From contig OX392534.1 of NCBI GenBank assembly GCA_947623455.1, positions 13,526,001 through 13,590,000 of the forward strand: a DNA stretch of 64,000 bases. The letters run 5' to 3'. This DNA is from Mimachlamys varia. Its lineage: Eukaryota; Mollusca; Bivalvia; Pectinida; Pectinidae. The notes beneath the pieces were generated by a model. That model was not told the DNA's origin, did no database searches, and saw nothing but the letters and a program-made list of their open reading frames with translations. Positions 26,201 through 38,192 of the stretch are shown here, piece after piece (position 1 is the first letter of the stretch; the number at the start of each line of letters is the position of its first letter). The translations under genes and the position numbers were made by a program.

Positions 26201-27400
26201 GGTGATATTGTTTGAAACTATATACATTGTATTTGATTTTACAGGAATGTCAGGGAGAGGAGAAACTCAATGCTTCAACAGAAACGGTATTTATTTTTTT
26301 CATTTTTTAGTGAAAATCATATATTATTTTTTGCTAATATGATGATGTATGCAAAATTGTAAAAGCAGCTATTTATGACTCAACAAATGGGCTTCATTAT
26401 GCTATGATAAACACCATGGGTGAAAATAATTGATACACGCTCGTTTATCAAGTTACTTAGAGTCATTACAAAAATGAATACCATTACGATAATATTCTAA
26501 ATAAAATTAGCCATTACGTTAACTTGACATATACATTAGTATACACACCAAAAGCATGATACTGTTATTCACTTATATTTCGCGAGGTATATTTTTTCGA
26601 GGAGAGTCAATCGCGAATTTAAATTTCTCGCGATTATCTACTCAATGGAAATATAAACTGTGTTCTTGTTTATTCTTTCATTCTGTGGCATCATAATGCG
26701 AAGAGAAGTCACAGACGATGGTAGCAGAAATGCTTTGTAAAATGATAAAGAATATATTGTGAATTCGTTTCCATTAAGTATAACTAGCCTTGGCAAATTT
26801 AATTTAATAGCATATCAGTTTAAGTTAAGAGTCTTAACTATTACACTTATCAACTTACTGGTAAATCTTTCGTTATTCCAGTCTATAAAAATATTTTAGT
26901 TTCAATAAGTATTAACAACATGTGACATATGTATCACCGTTTGAAAATGTATGAACATTCTAATGAACTATGTTTGCATTTTTGTGCAGCCTTCAGCTGC
27001 TATTCTTTCAATTGGCAGATGTTGTGATAACTGCATTTACTGTATCATCAATCTCTTTCGAACGTCATCAATTTGATTGTAGTCAACACTTAATTCGCAT
27101 TCGGTAAACCTCGACTACGGAATATGCCGAGGTTTGCCGAATGATTTGATTCGCTGTTCTAAAAAATGTATAAAATAACTTATGAAGAAATACCCTTCTC
27201 GAGTGTTAATATTAATAAACAAAAATCGTTATTGCCCTGTAACACAAACTCGTCCATACATGGCCGTAATGTGGATAGGTGATGACGTAACAGTGATGCT
27301 AGGGCCAAAAGGTGGGAACCAAAATTCTGAATTGATGTAGCCTATTTCATTTTTTTCGATTACAGATTCTGATGATCAAGAAACCAAACATAAGAAGTAA
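20263..27400 (+). CDS. TIMP-like protein B, mini-exon tail
   Basis: Predicted secreted metalloproteinase inhibitor of 203 residues. Exons: 20263-20380, 20861-20973, 21369-21477, 22206-22340, then mini-exons 23569-23598 (30 nt), 24102-24131 (30), 26245-26286 (42), and last exon 27366-27400 ending TAA. Reading phases agree across all eight exons and the total, 612 nt, is divisible by three. The signal peptide (MAWIIILCLAITSIG) precedes Cys20 in CSC. IVRGVV fits the TIMP VIRAK segment, SMCGVELHIG the CGVSL block, and MVTLCGYHMP the LCDFIVPW block. After FDCSN the normal C-terminal domain is missing: three mini-exons encode ECKPNE, GMECCRHLG and GETQCFNRN, one Cys...CysCys...Cys module, followed by the polar tail DSDDQETKHKK. 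The first four exons match gene A in phase order, so A and B are paralogues that differ in module number. Intron 6 holds a 46-bp minisatellite and a foldback element. Confidence 0.88.
21175..21280 (+). mobile_element. Fragment of Penelope-like repeat
   Basis: In intron 2 of TIMP gene B. Shares CTTATTCTCTTGTACTTT, TTTGTTCATATTTTGCCTC and TGACGCTTTGGTAATTT with the larger copies at 37330-37740 and 40755-40945. Confidence 0.5.
21490..21690. repeat. Possible dispersed repeat rich in TCGCG motifs
   Basis: Motifs CTCGCGGCTACATGAAA, ATTTCGCGATACA, TTTTTCGCGAATGTATAA and CCCGCGAATTTCGTG stand out from the AT-rich surroundings; similar runs occur near 2060-2170 and 26578-26645. This suggests a dispersed family, but the boundaries are not clear by eye. 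Confidence 0.3.
24296..25021. repeat. ~46-bp minisatellite in TIMP B intron 6
   Basis: About 16 tandem units of roughly 46 bp (two or three shortened to about 41) with core CTCGATATCCAGGGGTTACA followed by CTCACCTACTCTCTCTACAC and CCCATC. It lies wholly inside the intron between mini-exons 6 and 7 of TIMP gene B. The open frames across it come from the repeat and are not genes. Confidence 0.9.
25929..26085. mobile_element. Long palindrome (foldback element)
   Basis: The left arm ACTCTGTCATGACCAGGGAT, GTAAGATAAGGAAATTC, CCTCGGGATTTTCAAATTTG is mirrored by CAAATTTGAAAACCCCTCGG, GAATTTCCTTATCTTAC, ATCCCCGGTCATGACAGAGT. The arms are about 70 nt and nearly perfect around a loop of a few bases. 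No coding. The near identity of the arms suggests a recent insertion or ongoing gene conversion. It lies in intron 6 of TIMP gene B. Confidence 0.85.
27280..27345 (+). repeat. Interspersed ~160-bp repeat, deleted copy
   Basis: GATGACGTAACAGTGATGCTAGG runs straight from the 5' end of the family to its 3' end (GGCCAAAAGGTGGGAA, CTGAATTGATGTAG). The middle, present at 527 and 1762, is missing. It sits just upstream of the last exon of TIMP gene B. Confidence 0.45.
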
Positions 27401-27610
27401 AGTATCGTTTGTGAGAGGAAGCCATGAACTGTTGCAACTGTCGCGTGCTTATCTTAACTCGACAGATCGTGTCGTCGCGTCATTTAACGAAACATAATTG
27501 AGAATCAAATCAAATGTTGTCGTTGTTAATTGGGAGTCTCCCTTTAAAGTGTGGAATATTGTTTCGACGTTTCCGCATATTTTGACGTAAGACCAATGTA
27601 TACTTATAAT

Positions 27611-27616
27611 AATAAA
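27611..27616 (+). terminator. Polyadenylation signal, TIMP gene B
   Basis: AATAAA about 210 bp after the TAA stop at 27400; a plausible 3' end for gene B before the satellite array starts. Confidence 0.5.
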
Positions 27617-27889
27617 GGGCAGATATTAGTCTTGTTTCTTTCACGTTTTTATTTTTCATGGAAGTATCGATAGGTAAGTGAATGGTGCACGTAAAACTCA
27701 AACAAAGGATTGTTCCCTACTAGTAGATTCAACATCAAATGGGAATAACATCAAAATAATAGCCAGCAAAATCGTATCACCATGGTAATGAAACTTATTG
27801 TGGTAACTGGAATTTGATGTTTCCTTCCTAAGAGTGATGGATATGGAAATCCCACCTTCGGGAGATTTTTGATCAAACAAAACCCTGCC

Positions 27890-30791
27890 ACGACACATAC
27901 ATTATAGTTACGATACAATAAAATACTTGTCCTCTTCAATGGCACGTAAATTGAATTGTCTCTACAATACATGTACCCGATCACGACATGTGAATTGTGT
28001 AGTCACAATACAATGTCAACATTGTATAGATGCAATACAATATATATCCCCTACCACAACATTGTATAGCTACAATAAAAAACATGCCCCATACCGCAAC
28101 ATTGTATAGCTACAATACTATATATGTCCCATACCGCAATATTGTATAGCTACAATACAATACATGTCCCCTACCACAACATTGTATAGCAACAATACAA
28201 TACATGTCCCCTACAACAACATTGTATAGCTACAATACAATACATGTCCCCTACAACAATATTGTATAGCTACAATACTATACATGTCCCCTACCACAAC
28301 ATTGTATAGCTAATATACAATACATGTCCCCTACCGCAACATTGTATAGCTAATATACAATACATGTCCCTTACCTCAACATTGTATAGCTACAATACAA
28401 TACATGTCCCCTACCACAACATTGTATAGCTACAATACAATACATGTCCCCTACCACAACATTGTATAGCTACAATACAATACATGTCCCCTACCACAAC
28501 ATTGGATAGCAACAATACAATACATGTCCCCTACCACAACATTGTATAGCTACAATACAATACATGTCCCCTACCACAACATTGTATAGCTACACTACAA
28601 TGATGTCCCTTACCGCAACATTGTATAGCTACAATACAATACATGTCCCTTACCACAACATTGTATAGCAACAATGCAATACATGTCCCCTACCACAACA
28701 TTGTATAGCTACAATACAATACATGTCCCCTACCACAACATTGTATAACTACAATACAATGATGTCCCTTACCGCAACATTGTATAGCTACAATACAATA
28801 CATGTCCCTTACCACAACATTGTATAGCAACAATGCAATACATGTCCCCTACCACAACATTGTATAGCTAATATACAATACATGTCCCCTAACACAACAT
28901 TGTATAGCTATAATACTATACATGTCCCCTACCGCAATATTGTATAGCTAATATACAATACATGTCCCATACCGCAACATTGTATAGCTGCAATACAATG
29001 CATGTCCTCTACCGCAACATTGTATAGCTACAATACTATACATGTCCCCTACCGCAACATTGTATAGCAACAATACTATACATGTCCCCTACCGCAACAT
29101 TGTATAGCTACAATACAATACATGTCCCCTACCGCAACATTGTATAGCAACAATACTATACATGTCCCCTACCGCAACATTGTATAGCTACAATGCAATA
29201 CATGTCCCCTACCGCAACATTGTATAGCTGCTATACGATACATGTCCTCTACTGCAACATTGTATAGCTACAATACAATACATGTCCTCTACTGCAACAT
29301 TGTATAGCTACAATACAATACATGTCCCTTAACACAACATTGTATAGCAACAATGCAATACATGTCCCCTACCGCAACATTTAATAGCTACAATACAATA
29401 CATGTCCTCTACCGCAAAATTGTACAGCTACAATACAATGATGTCCCCTACCGCAACATTGTATAGCTAATATACTATACATGTCCCCTACCACAACATT
29501 GTATAGCTACAATACTATACATGTCCCCTACCGCAACATTGTATAGCTACAATGCAATACATGTCCCCTACCGCAACATTGTATAGCTGCTATACGATAC
29601 ATGTCCTCTACTGCAACATTGTATAGCTACAATACAATACATGTCCTCTACCGCAGAATTGTACAGCTACAATACAATGATATCCCCTACCGCAACATTG
29701 TATAGCTACAATACTATACATGTCCCCTACCACAACATTGTATAGCTACAATGCAATACATGTCCCATACCACAACATTGTATAGCTACAATACTGTACA
29801 TGTCCTCTACTGCAACATTGTATAGCTACAATACTATACATGTCCCCTACCACAACATTGTATAGCTACAATACAATACATGTCCCCTACCGCAACATTG
29901 TATAGCTACAACACAATACATGTCCCCTACCGCAACAATGTATAGCTACAATACAGTACATGTCCCTTACCACAACATTGTATAGCTACAATACAATACA
30001 TGTCCCTTACCACAACATTGTATAGCTACAATACAATACATGTCCCCTACCGCAACATTGTATAGCTACAATACAATACATGTCTCCTACCACAACATTG
30101 TATAGCTACAATACAATAATGTCCTCTACCACAACATTGTATAGCTTCAATACAATACATGTCCACTACAACAACATTGTATAGCTACAATACAATACAT
30201 GTCTCTTACCACAACATTGGATAGCTACAATACAATACATGTCCCTTACCACAACATTGTATAGCAACAATGCAATACATGTCCCCTACCACAACATTGT
30301 ATAGCTAATATACAATACATGTCCCCTAACACAACATTGTATAGCTATAATACTATACATGTCCCCTACCGCAATATTGTATAGCTAATATACAATACAT
30401 GTCCCATACCGCAACATTGTATAGCTACAATACAATGCATGTCCTCTACCGCAACATTGTATAACTAATATACAATAACTGTCCCCTACCACAACATTGT
30501 ATAGCTACAATACAATGCATGTCCCCTACCATAACATTGTATAGCTACAATACTATACATGTCCCCTACCACAACATTGTATAGCAACATTACTATACAT
30601 GTCCCCTACCACAACATTGTATAGCAACAATACTATACATGTCCCCTACCGCAACATTGTATAACTAATATACAATATATGTCCCCTACCACAACATTGC
30701 ATAGCTACAATACTATACATTCCTCTACCGCAACATTGTATAGCTACAATGCAATACATGTCCCCTACCGCAACATTGTATAGCTGCTATA
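27890..30791. repeat. 40-bp satellite, left block
   Basis: Tandem 40-bp unit with core ATACATGTCCCCTACCACAA then CATTGTATAGCTACAATACA. The first units (27890-28010) are more diverged; from about 28010 the array is regular. Common variants are GCAACAATG for CTACAATA, GCTAATATAC, ACCGCAACA, and short units lacking part of CAATACAATACATG. It continues at 31076 after an inserted LINE tail. I see no unique spacers and no gene. It lies between TIMP genes B and C. Confidence 0.93.
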
Positions 30792-31075
30792 CAATTTCAA
30801 TTCAATTTCAATCTCTTTATTGACTGTAGGCCTTACGGCCCATAAGTACCTGTTACATTAATAAAAAACATAGCATGGGTATGAGACAACAAGACCAAGT
30901 GGAGACGAGCTAGATAAATGCAGCTCTTATCTTCATTGCTTCAAAGATAAATTTGCCAAGACGGTTTATGTCTTTAATATTTTGAACACTTAATAATTGG
31001 ATGAATTTAAACATTGACGGTTTTTCCCAAAAATAGTTTTTGATAAGTCGACTTCTTAAGTCACTATATACATTA
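30792..31075 (-). mobile_element. LINE 3' end inserted in the satellite
   Basis: Unrelated sequence of about 280 bp breaks a satellite unit between GCTATAC and GATACATG. Read on the minus strand it ends in GGGCCGTAAGGCCTACAGTC, AATAAAGAGATTG and a tail of short AATTGAA-type repeats. That arrangement (AATAAA followed by a simple-repeat tail) is typical of the 3' end of a 5'-truncated non-LTR retrotransposon. No coding sequence is left. Confidence 0.65.
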
Positions 31076-34000
31076 CGATACATGTCCTCTACTGCAACAT
31101 TGTATAGCTACAATACAATACATGTCCTCTACTGCAACATTGTATAGCTACAATACAATACATGCCCCTTACCACAACATTGTATAGCAACAATGCAATA
31201 CATGTCCCATACCACAACATTGTATAGCTACAATACAACACATGTCCCCTACCGCAACATTGTATAGCTACAATACAATACATGTCGCATACCGCAACAT
31301 TGTATAGCTACAATACAATACATGTCCCCTACCGCAACATTCTATAACTAATATACAATGTATGTCCCCTACCACAACATTGTATAGCTACAATACTATA
31401 CATTTCCCCTACCGCAACATTGTATAGCTACAATGCAATACATGTCCCCTACCGCAACATTGTATAGCTGCTATACGATACATGTCCTCTACTGCAACAT
31501 TGTATAGCTACAATGCAATACATGTCCCCTACCGCAACATTGTATAGCTGCTACACGATACATGTCTTCTACTGCAACATTGTATAGCTACAATACAATA
31601 CATGTCCTCTACTGCAACATTGTATAGCTACAATACAATACATGTCCCTTACCACAACATTGTATAGCAACAGTGCAATACATGTCCCCTACCGCAACAT
31701 TTAATAGCTACAATACAATACATGTCCTCTACCGCAAAATTGTACAGCTACAATACAATGATGTCCCCTACCGCAACATTGTATAGCTAATATACAATAC
31801 ATGTCCACTACCACAACATTGTATAGCTACAATACAACACATGTCCCCTACAACAACATTGTATAGCTACAATACAATACATGTCCCCTACCGCAACATT
31901 GTATAGCTACAATACAATACATGTCGCATACCGCAACATTGTATAGCTACAATACAATACATGTCCCATACCGCAACATTGTATAGCTACAATACAATGC
32001 ATGTCCCCTACCACAACATTGTATAGCTACAATACATGTCCCCTACCACAACATTGTATAGCTACAATACATGTCCCCTACCACAACATTGTATAGCTAC
32101 AATACAATACATGTCCCCTACGACAACATTGTATAGCTACAATACAATACATGTCCACTACCACAACATTGTATAGCTACAATACAACACATGTCCCCTA
32201 CCACAACATTGTATAGCTAATATACAATACATGTCCCCTACCACAACATTGTATAGCTTCAATACAATACATGTCCCCTACCACAACATTGTATAGCTAA
32301 AATACAAAACATGTCCCCTACCGCAACATTGTATAGCTACAATACAATACATGTCTCCTACCACAACATTGTATAGCTACAATACAATACATGTCCCCTA
32401 CCACAACATTGTATAGCTACAATACAATACATGTCCCTTACCACAACATTGTATAGCTACAATACAATACATGTCCCTTACCACAACATTGTATAGCTAA
32501 TATACAATACATGTCCCCTACCACAACATTGTATAGCTACAATACAATACATGTCCCCTACCGCAATATTGTATAGCTAATATACAATACATGTCCACTA
32601 CCACAACATTGTATAGCTACAATACAACACATGTCCCCTACCGCAACATTGTATAGCTACAATACAATACATGTCCCCTACCACAACATTCTATAACTAA
32701 TATACAATGTATGTCCCCTACCACAACATTGTATAGCTACAATACTATACATTTCCCCTACCTCAACATTGTATAGCTACAATGCAATACATGTCCCCTA
32801 CCGCAACATTGTATAGCTGCTATACGATACATGTCCTCTACTGCAACATTGTATAGCTACAATGCAATACATGTCCCCTACCGCAACATTGTATAGCTGC
32901 TATACGATACATGTCTTCTACTGCAACATTGTATAGCTACAATACAATACATGTCCTCTACTGCAACATTGTATAGCTACAATACAATACATGTCCCTTA
33001 CCACAACATTGTATAGCAACAATGCAATACATGTCCCCTACCGCAACATTTAATAGCTACAATACAATACATGTCCTCTACCGCAAAATTGTACAGCTAC
33101 AATACAATGATGTCCCCTACCGCAACATTGTATAGCTAATATACAATACATGTCCACTACCACAACATTGTATAGCTACAATACAACACATGTCCCCTAC
33201 AACAACATTGTATAGCTACAATACAATACATGTCCCCTACCGCAACATTGTATAGCTACAATACAATACATGTCGCATACCGCAACATTGTATAGCTACA
33301 ATACAATACATGTCCCATACCGCAACATTGTATAGCTACAATACAATGCATGTCCCCTACCACAACATTGTATAGCTACAATACATGTCCCCTACCACAA
33401 CATTGTATAGCTACAATACATGTCCCCTACCACAACATTGTATAGCTACAATACAATACATGTCCCCTACCACAACATTGTATAGCTACAATACAATACA
33501 TGTCCCCTACCACAACATTGTATAGCTAATATACAATACATGTCCCCTACCACAACATTGTATAGCTACAATACAATACATGTCCCCTACCGCAATATTG
33601 TATAGCTAATATACAATACATTTCCCCTACCTCAACATTGTATAGCTACAATGCAATACATGTCCCCTACCACAACATTGTATAGCTGCTATACGATACA
33701 TGTCCTCTACTGCAACATTGTATAGCTACAATGCAATACATGTCCCCTACCGCAACATTGTATAGCTGCTATACGATACATGTCTTCTACTGCAACATTG
33801 TATAGCTACAATACAATACATGTCCTCTACTGCAACATTGTATAGCTACAATACAATACATGTCCCTTACCACAACATTGTATAGCAACAATGCAATACA
33901 TGTCCCCTACCGCAACATTTAATAGCTACAATACAATACATGTCCTCTACCGCAAAATTGTACAGCTACAATACAATGATGTCCCCTACCGCAACATTGT

Positions 34001-36302
34001 ATAGCTAATATACAATACATGTCCACTACCACAACATTGTATAGCTACAATACAACACATGTCCCCTACAAAAACATTGTATAGCTACAATACAATACAT
34101 GTCCCCTACCGCAACATTGTATAGCTACAATACAATACATGTCGCATACCGCAACATTGTATAGCTACAATACAATACATGTCCCATACCGCAACATTGT
34201 ATAGCTACAATACAATGCATGTCCCCTACCACAACATTGTATAGCTACAATACATGTCCCCTACCACAACATTGTATAGCTACAATACATGTCCCCTACC
34301 ACAACATTGTATAGCTACAATACAATACATGTCCCCTACCACAACATTGTATAGCTACAATACAATACATGTCCCTTACCACAACATTGTATAGCTAATA
34401 TACAATACATGTCCCCTACCACAACATTGTATAGCTACAATACAATACATGTCCCCTACCGCAATATTGTATAGCTAATATACAATACATGTCCACTACC
34501 ACAACATTGTATAGCTACAATACAACACATGTCCCCTACCGCAACATTGTATAGCTACAATACAATACATGTCCCCTACCACAACATTCTATAACTAATA
34601 TACAATGTATGTCCCCTACCACAACATTGTATAGCTACAATACTATACATTTCCCCTACCTCAACATTGTATAGCTACAATGCAATACATGTCCCCTACC
34701 GCAACATTGTATAGCTGCTATACGATACATGTCCTCTACTGCAACATTGTATAGCTACAATGCAATACATGTCCCCTACCGCAACATTGTATAGCTGCTA
34801 TACGATACATGTCTTCTACTGCAACATTGTATAGCTACAATACAATACATGTCCTCTACTGCAACATTGTATAGCTACAATACAATACATGTCCCTTACC
34901 ACAACATTGTATAGCAACAATGCAATACATGTCCCCTACCGCAACATTTAATAGCTACAATACAATACATGTCCTCTACCGCAAAATTGTACAGCTACAA
35001 TACAATGATGTCCCCTACCGCAACATTGTATAGCTAATATACAATACATGTCCACTACCACAACATTGTATAGCTACAATACAACACATGTCCCCTACAA
35101 CAACATTGTATAGCTACAATACAATACATGTCCCCTACCGCAACATTGTATAGCTACAATACAATACATGTCGCATACCGCAACATTGTATAGCTACAAT
35201 ACAATACATGTCCCATACCGCAACATTGTATAGCTACAATACAATGCATGTCCCCTACCACAACATTGTATAGCTACAATACATGTCCCCTACCACAACA
35301 TTGTATAGCTACAATACATGTCCCCTACCACAACATTGTATAGCTACAATACAATACATGTCCCCTACCACAACATTGTATAGCTACAATACAATACATG
35401 TCCCCTACCGCAATATTGTATAGCTAATATACAATACATGTCCCCTACCACAACATTGTATAGCTTCAATACAATACATGTCCCCTACCACAACATTGTA
35501 TAGCTTCAATACAATACATGTCCCCTACCACAACATTGTATAGCTACAATACAATGCATGTCCCCTACCGCAACATTGTATAGCTACAATACAATACATG
35601 TCTCCTACCACAACATTGTATAGCTACAATACAATACATGTCCCTTACCACAACATTGTATAGCTACAATACAATACATGTCCCTTACCACAACATTGTA
35701 TAGCTAATATACAATACATGTCCCCTACCACAACATTGTATAGCTACAATACAATACATGTCCCCTACCGCAACATTGTATAGCTACAATACAATACATG
35801 TCTCATACCGCAACATTGTATAGCTACAATACAATACATGTCCCATACCGCAACATTGTAAAGCTACAATACAATACATGTCCCATACCGCAACATTGTA
35901 TAGCTACAATACAATACATGTCCCTTACCACAACATTGTATAACTACAATACAATACATGTCCCTTACCGCAACATTGTAAAGCTACAATACAATACATG
36001 TCCCCTACCACAACATTGTATAGCTACAATACAATACATGTCCCATACCACAACATTGTATAGCTACAATACAATACATGTCCCATACCACAACATTGTA
36101 TATCTACAATACAATACATGTCCCTTACCACAACATTGTATAGCTAATATACAATACATGTCCCCTACCACAACATTGTATAGCTACAATACAATACATG
36201 TCCCCTACGACAACATTGTATAGCTACAATACAATACATGTCCCTTACCACAACATTGTATAGCTACAATACAATGATGTCCCCTACCACAACATTGTAT
36301 AC
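31076..36302. repeat. 40-bp satellite, right block
   Basis: Continuation of the 40-bp array; with the left block about 200 units in all (estimated from length). Higher-order structure is visible: the marker GATACATGTCTTCTACTGC occurs near 31560, 32907, 33776 and 34805, so blocks of roughly 870-1,350 bp have been duplicated. Between these markers long runs of variant units recur in the same order, for example ATTTAATAGC, AAAATTGTACAGC, then CAATGATGTCC. The array ends abruptly at 36302. Confidence 0.93.
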
Positions 36303-36480
36303 CGTTTAGTAATGATACACATTTATACAGACAGTTAAAGCAAAACAAAGACTGAAGCATTATATACCGCTTATTATCTAGATAAAGTTACGAGAATGTC
36401 AATCGACCGCGACAATCATCTAGAAATGTTGTAACCCTTTCCAAACTGCTGGCGCTGAATTGGGGCGGTTGAAATAAGTA
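36303..36480. other. Unassigned spacer
   Basis: Non-coding sequence between the satellite and the conserved leader of TIMP gene C. Nothing recognised. Confidence 0.4.
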
Positions 36481-36487
36481 CTTATTA

Positions 36488-36743
36488 AATACGCATTAAC
36501 TACAAATTGTTTCTGTAATTTAGTTTGGTTATGGACAGATAACAACGGCATTTACACAACTGTATATCTACATCCCGTATGAAATGTACGTCCATGATGG
36601 TATTCAGCATAATTAGGTTGATCAGATATGACAACCGACGTTTGAGATGAGACGACAGTGAATTAAAGTTTTCTGTTTGTACTCGTCTGTTGGTTTCGTA
36701 TTCTGATTTGTCGGAAAGAACTACTCGTCGCAAGGTGAATTCA
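36488..36743 (+). promoter_or_regulatory. Conserved leader (promoter/5' UTR exon) of TIMP gene C
   Basis: This block aligns with 45560-45814 upstream of gene D: both have ATTAACTAC, ATTGTTTCT, TAATTTA, AGATAACAA and finish with TCGCAAGG, AATT and a consensus donor GTAAGT (at 36744 here). Since the first coding exon of C is preceded by an acceptor (AG at 38187-38188, four bases before the ATG), the block most simply is a non-coding first exon with its promoter. This is inferred from conservation and splice signals; no transcript evidence. Confidence 0.55.
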
Positions 36744-37329
36744 GTAAGTATATTTCAAGTATATTGTTTTTATACTATGATTTTATAATATTGGTAAAAA
36801 AAAAGAAATATTTCAACAGAATAACAATTTGCTTTGTTAAATTAACTTGTCTTTAGTTCATTTCGCAAATTTTGCCCATGGAGGAGAGGGACAATTCAGA
36901 CATTACACAGTAGGTAGCATCGGTTAAAATACGTTTGCAATTTCAATCCAGCCATTTTTTAGACCAGAAGGCAAACAGTTGACAGGAAAAACCATTGCAT
37001 CCTTTTTTGTATCCTGTTATTTATATCATACTTTTGAAAGGTTCATATTACTTTGTTTTATCAATAATCTCCCATCAGAAACCAAGCCAACGCACCTATT
37101 TAAAAACGGTTTTGATGTTTCTGTTTGACACATTTAAAACACACTCACATGATTGCTCAAACAAAATAGTTTTACTCATAATTTATATTTATGTTGTCGT
37201 AATCATTTGAAAAAAAAAACCAAGAGTTAACATGAATCTTTGTTTCCTGGTGTTAAGCGTCCTTTGCAAGCTTATTACTGGTTAATCCCTTTGTTAATTT
37301 AGTCAAGTTGATGTCGTAGTTGATTTGTT

Positions 37330-37745
37330 TTATTCTAGGGCGTGCTCTGGATATCGAGATTTTCGTGATAGATGTCAACTGCTGACAAACAAACTTACGG
37401 CACAGGTCTCATTGAGAAATATTCTGTGTAAAAAAAAAATGGACGATTATGAGTATGCTCATTAGTGTGCTTACGTGTTGTGATTGACAATGATGACTCG
37501 GTTCTCGTTTTGAGGACTTGTTGTTCACTTGTATGTAACCAAGATTTATATGGCGGGTGTCGTCAATGAAGCAAACGCTTAGTCTTCGGAACACCTGCTC
37601 TTATTCTCATGTACTGTTACGAGGATCTCCATGTAATTATTTCCTTTGTTCATATTTTGCCTCTAGCTTAATCGATTATAAGTTCGGTTTATGGTTTTGT
37701 TGACGCTTTGGTATTCTCTGATTTTTTTTACATCTCCTATATAGC
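37330..37745 (+). mobile_element. Penelope-like repeat, non-coding copy
   Basis: About 400 bp shared with 50215-50535 and, in part, 21175-21280 and 40755-40945: GAGATTTTCGTGATAGATGTC, TATATGGCGGGTGTCGTC, TTTGTTCATATTTTGCC, TGACGCTTTGGTATTCTC. Related to the copy at 42845-43640, which keeps reverse-transcriptase coding remnants. It lies in the leader intron of TIMP gene C. Confidence 0.55.
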
Positions 37746-38192
37746 AAATCCCTATATATTAAATACACACATGCATATACCGGTCTAGCTAACGTCACTT
37801 GAAAATACTATCGTTCTCTATTCGTTGTCCAGGTTAAACTCATATCGTAACGGCATTGGTTACTCCTATAGTTTTATGAGCTATTTTCATATCTAATGAA
37901 CATCCGTATTTAGTGAGAATAACTGATGTTTATTCTAATAATGTGTAATTTTCAAATTTGTTGGTCATGTTATTAACTGGTTGAGTAGTAACCCATTTTA
38001 GAAGCCATACATAGTTTATTATCTTCAGGCATTAATCATACATGATTATAATAGTAACCTTCCGCGGTTAACACATGAATGTCATCATTATACAATATAT
38101 AGGGGGAGTTTACTTTGTTGTATATTGTACTTGTAAGGTTTAATCTTCAAATGCAGAAAGGTTAAAGGACCATTCTTTTTTGTTCCAGGAGC

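Noticed and set aside
31089..36223. Frames with heptad-like peptides such as YNTIHVPYRNIV
   Set aside because: Translation of the 40-bp satellite; the unit is not a multiple of three, so frames persist only by chance in short runs.
27890..36302. Possible CRISPR-like array
   Set aside because: The whole 40-bp unit repeats with no unique spacers, and the window is eukaryotic.
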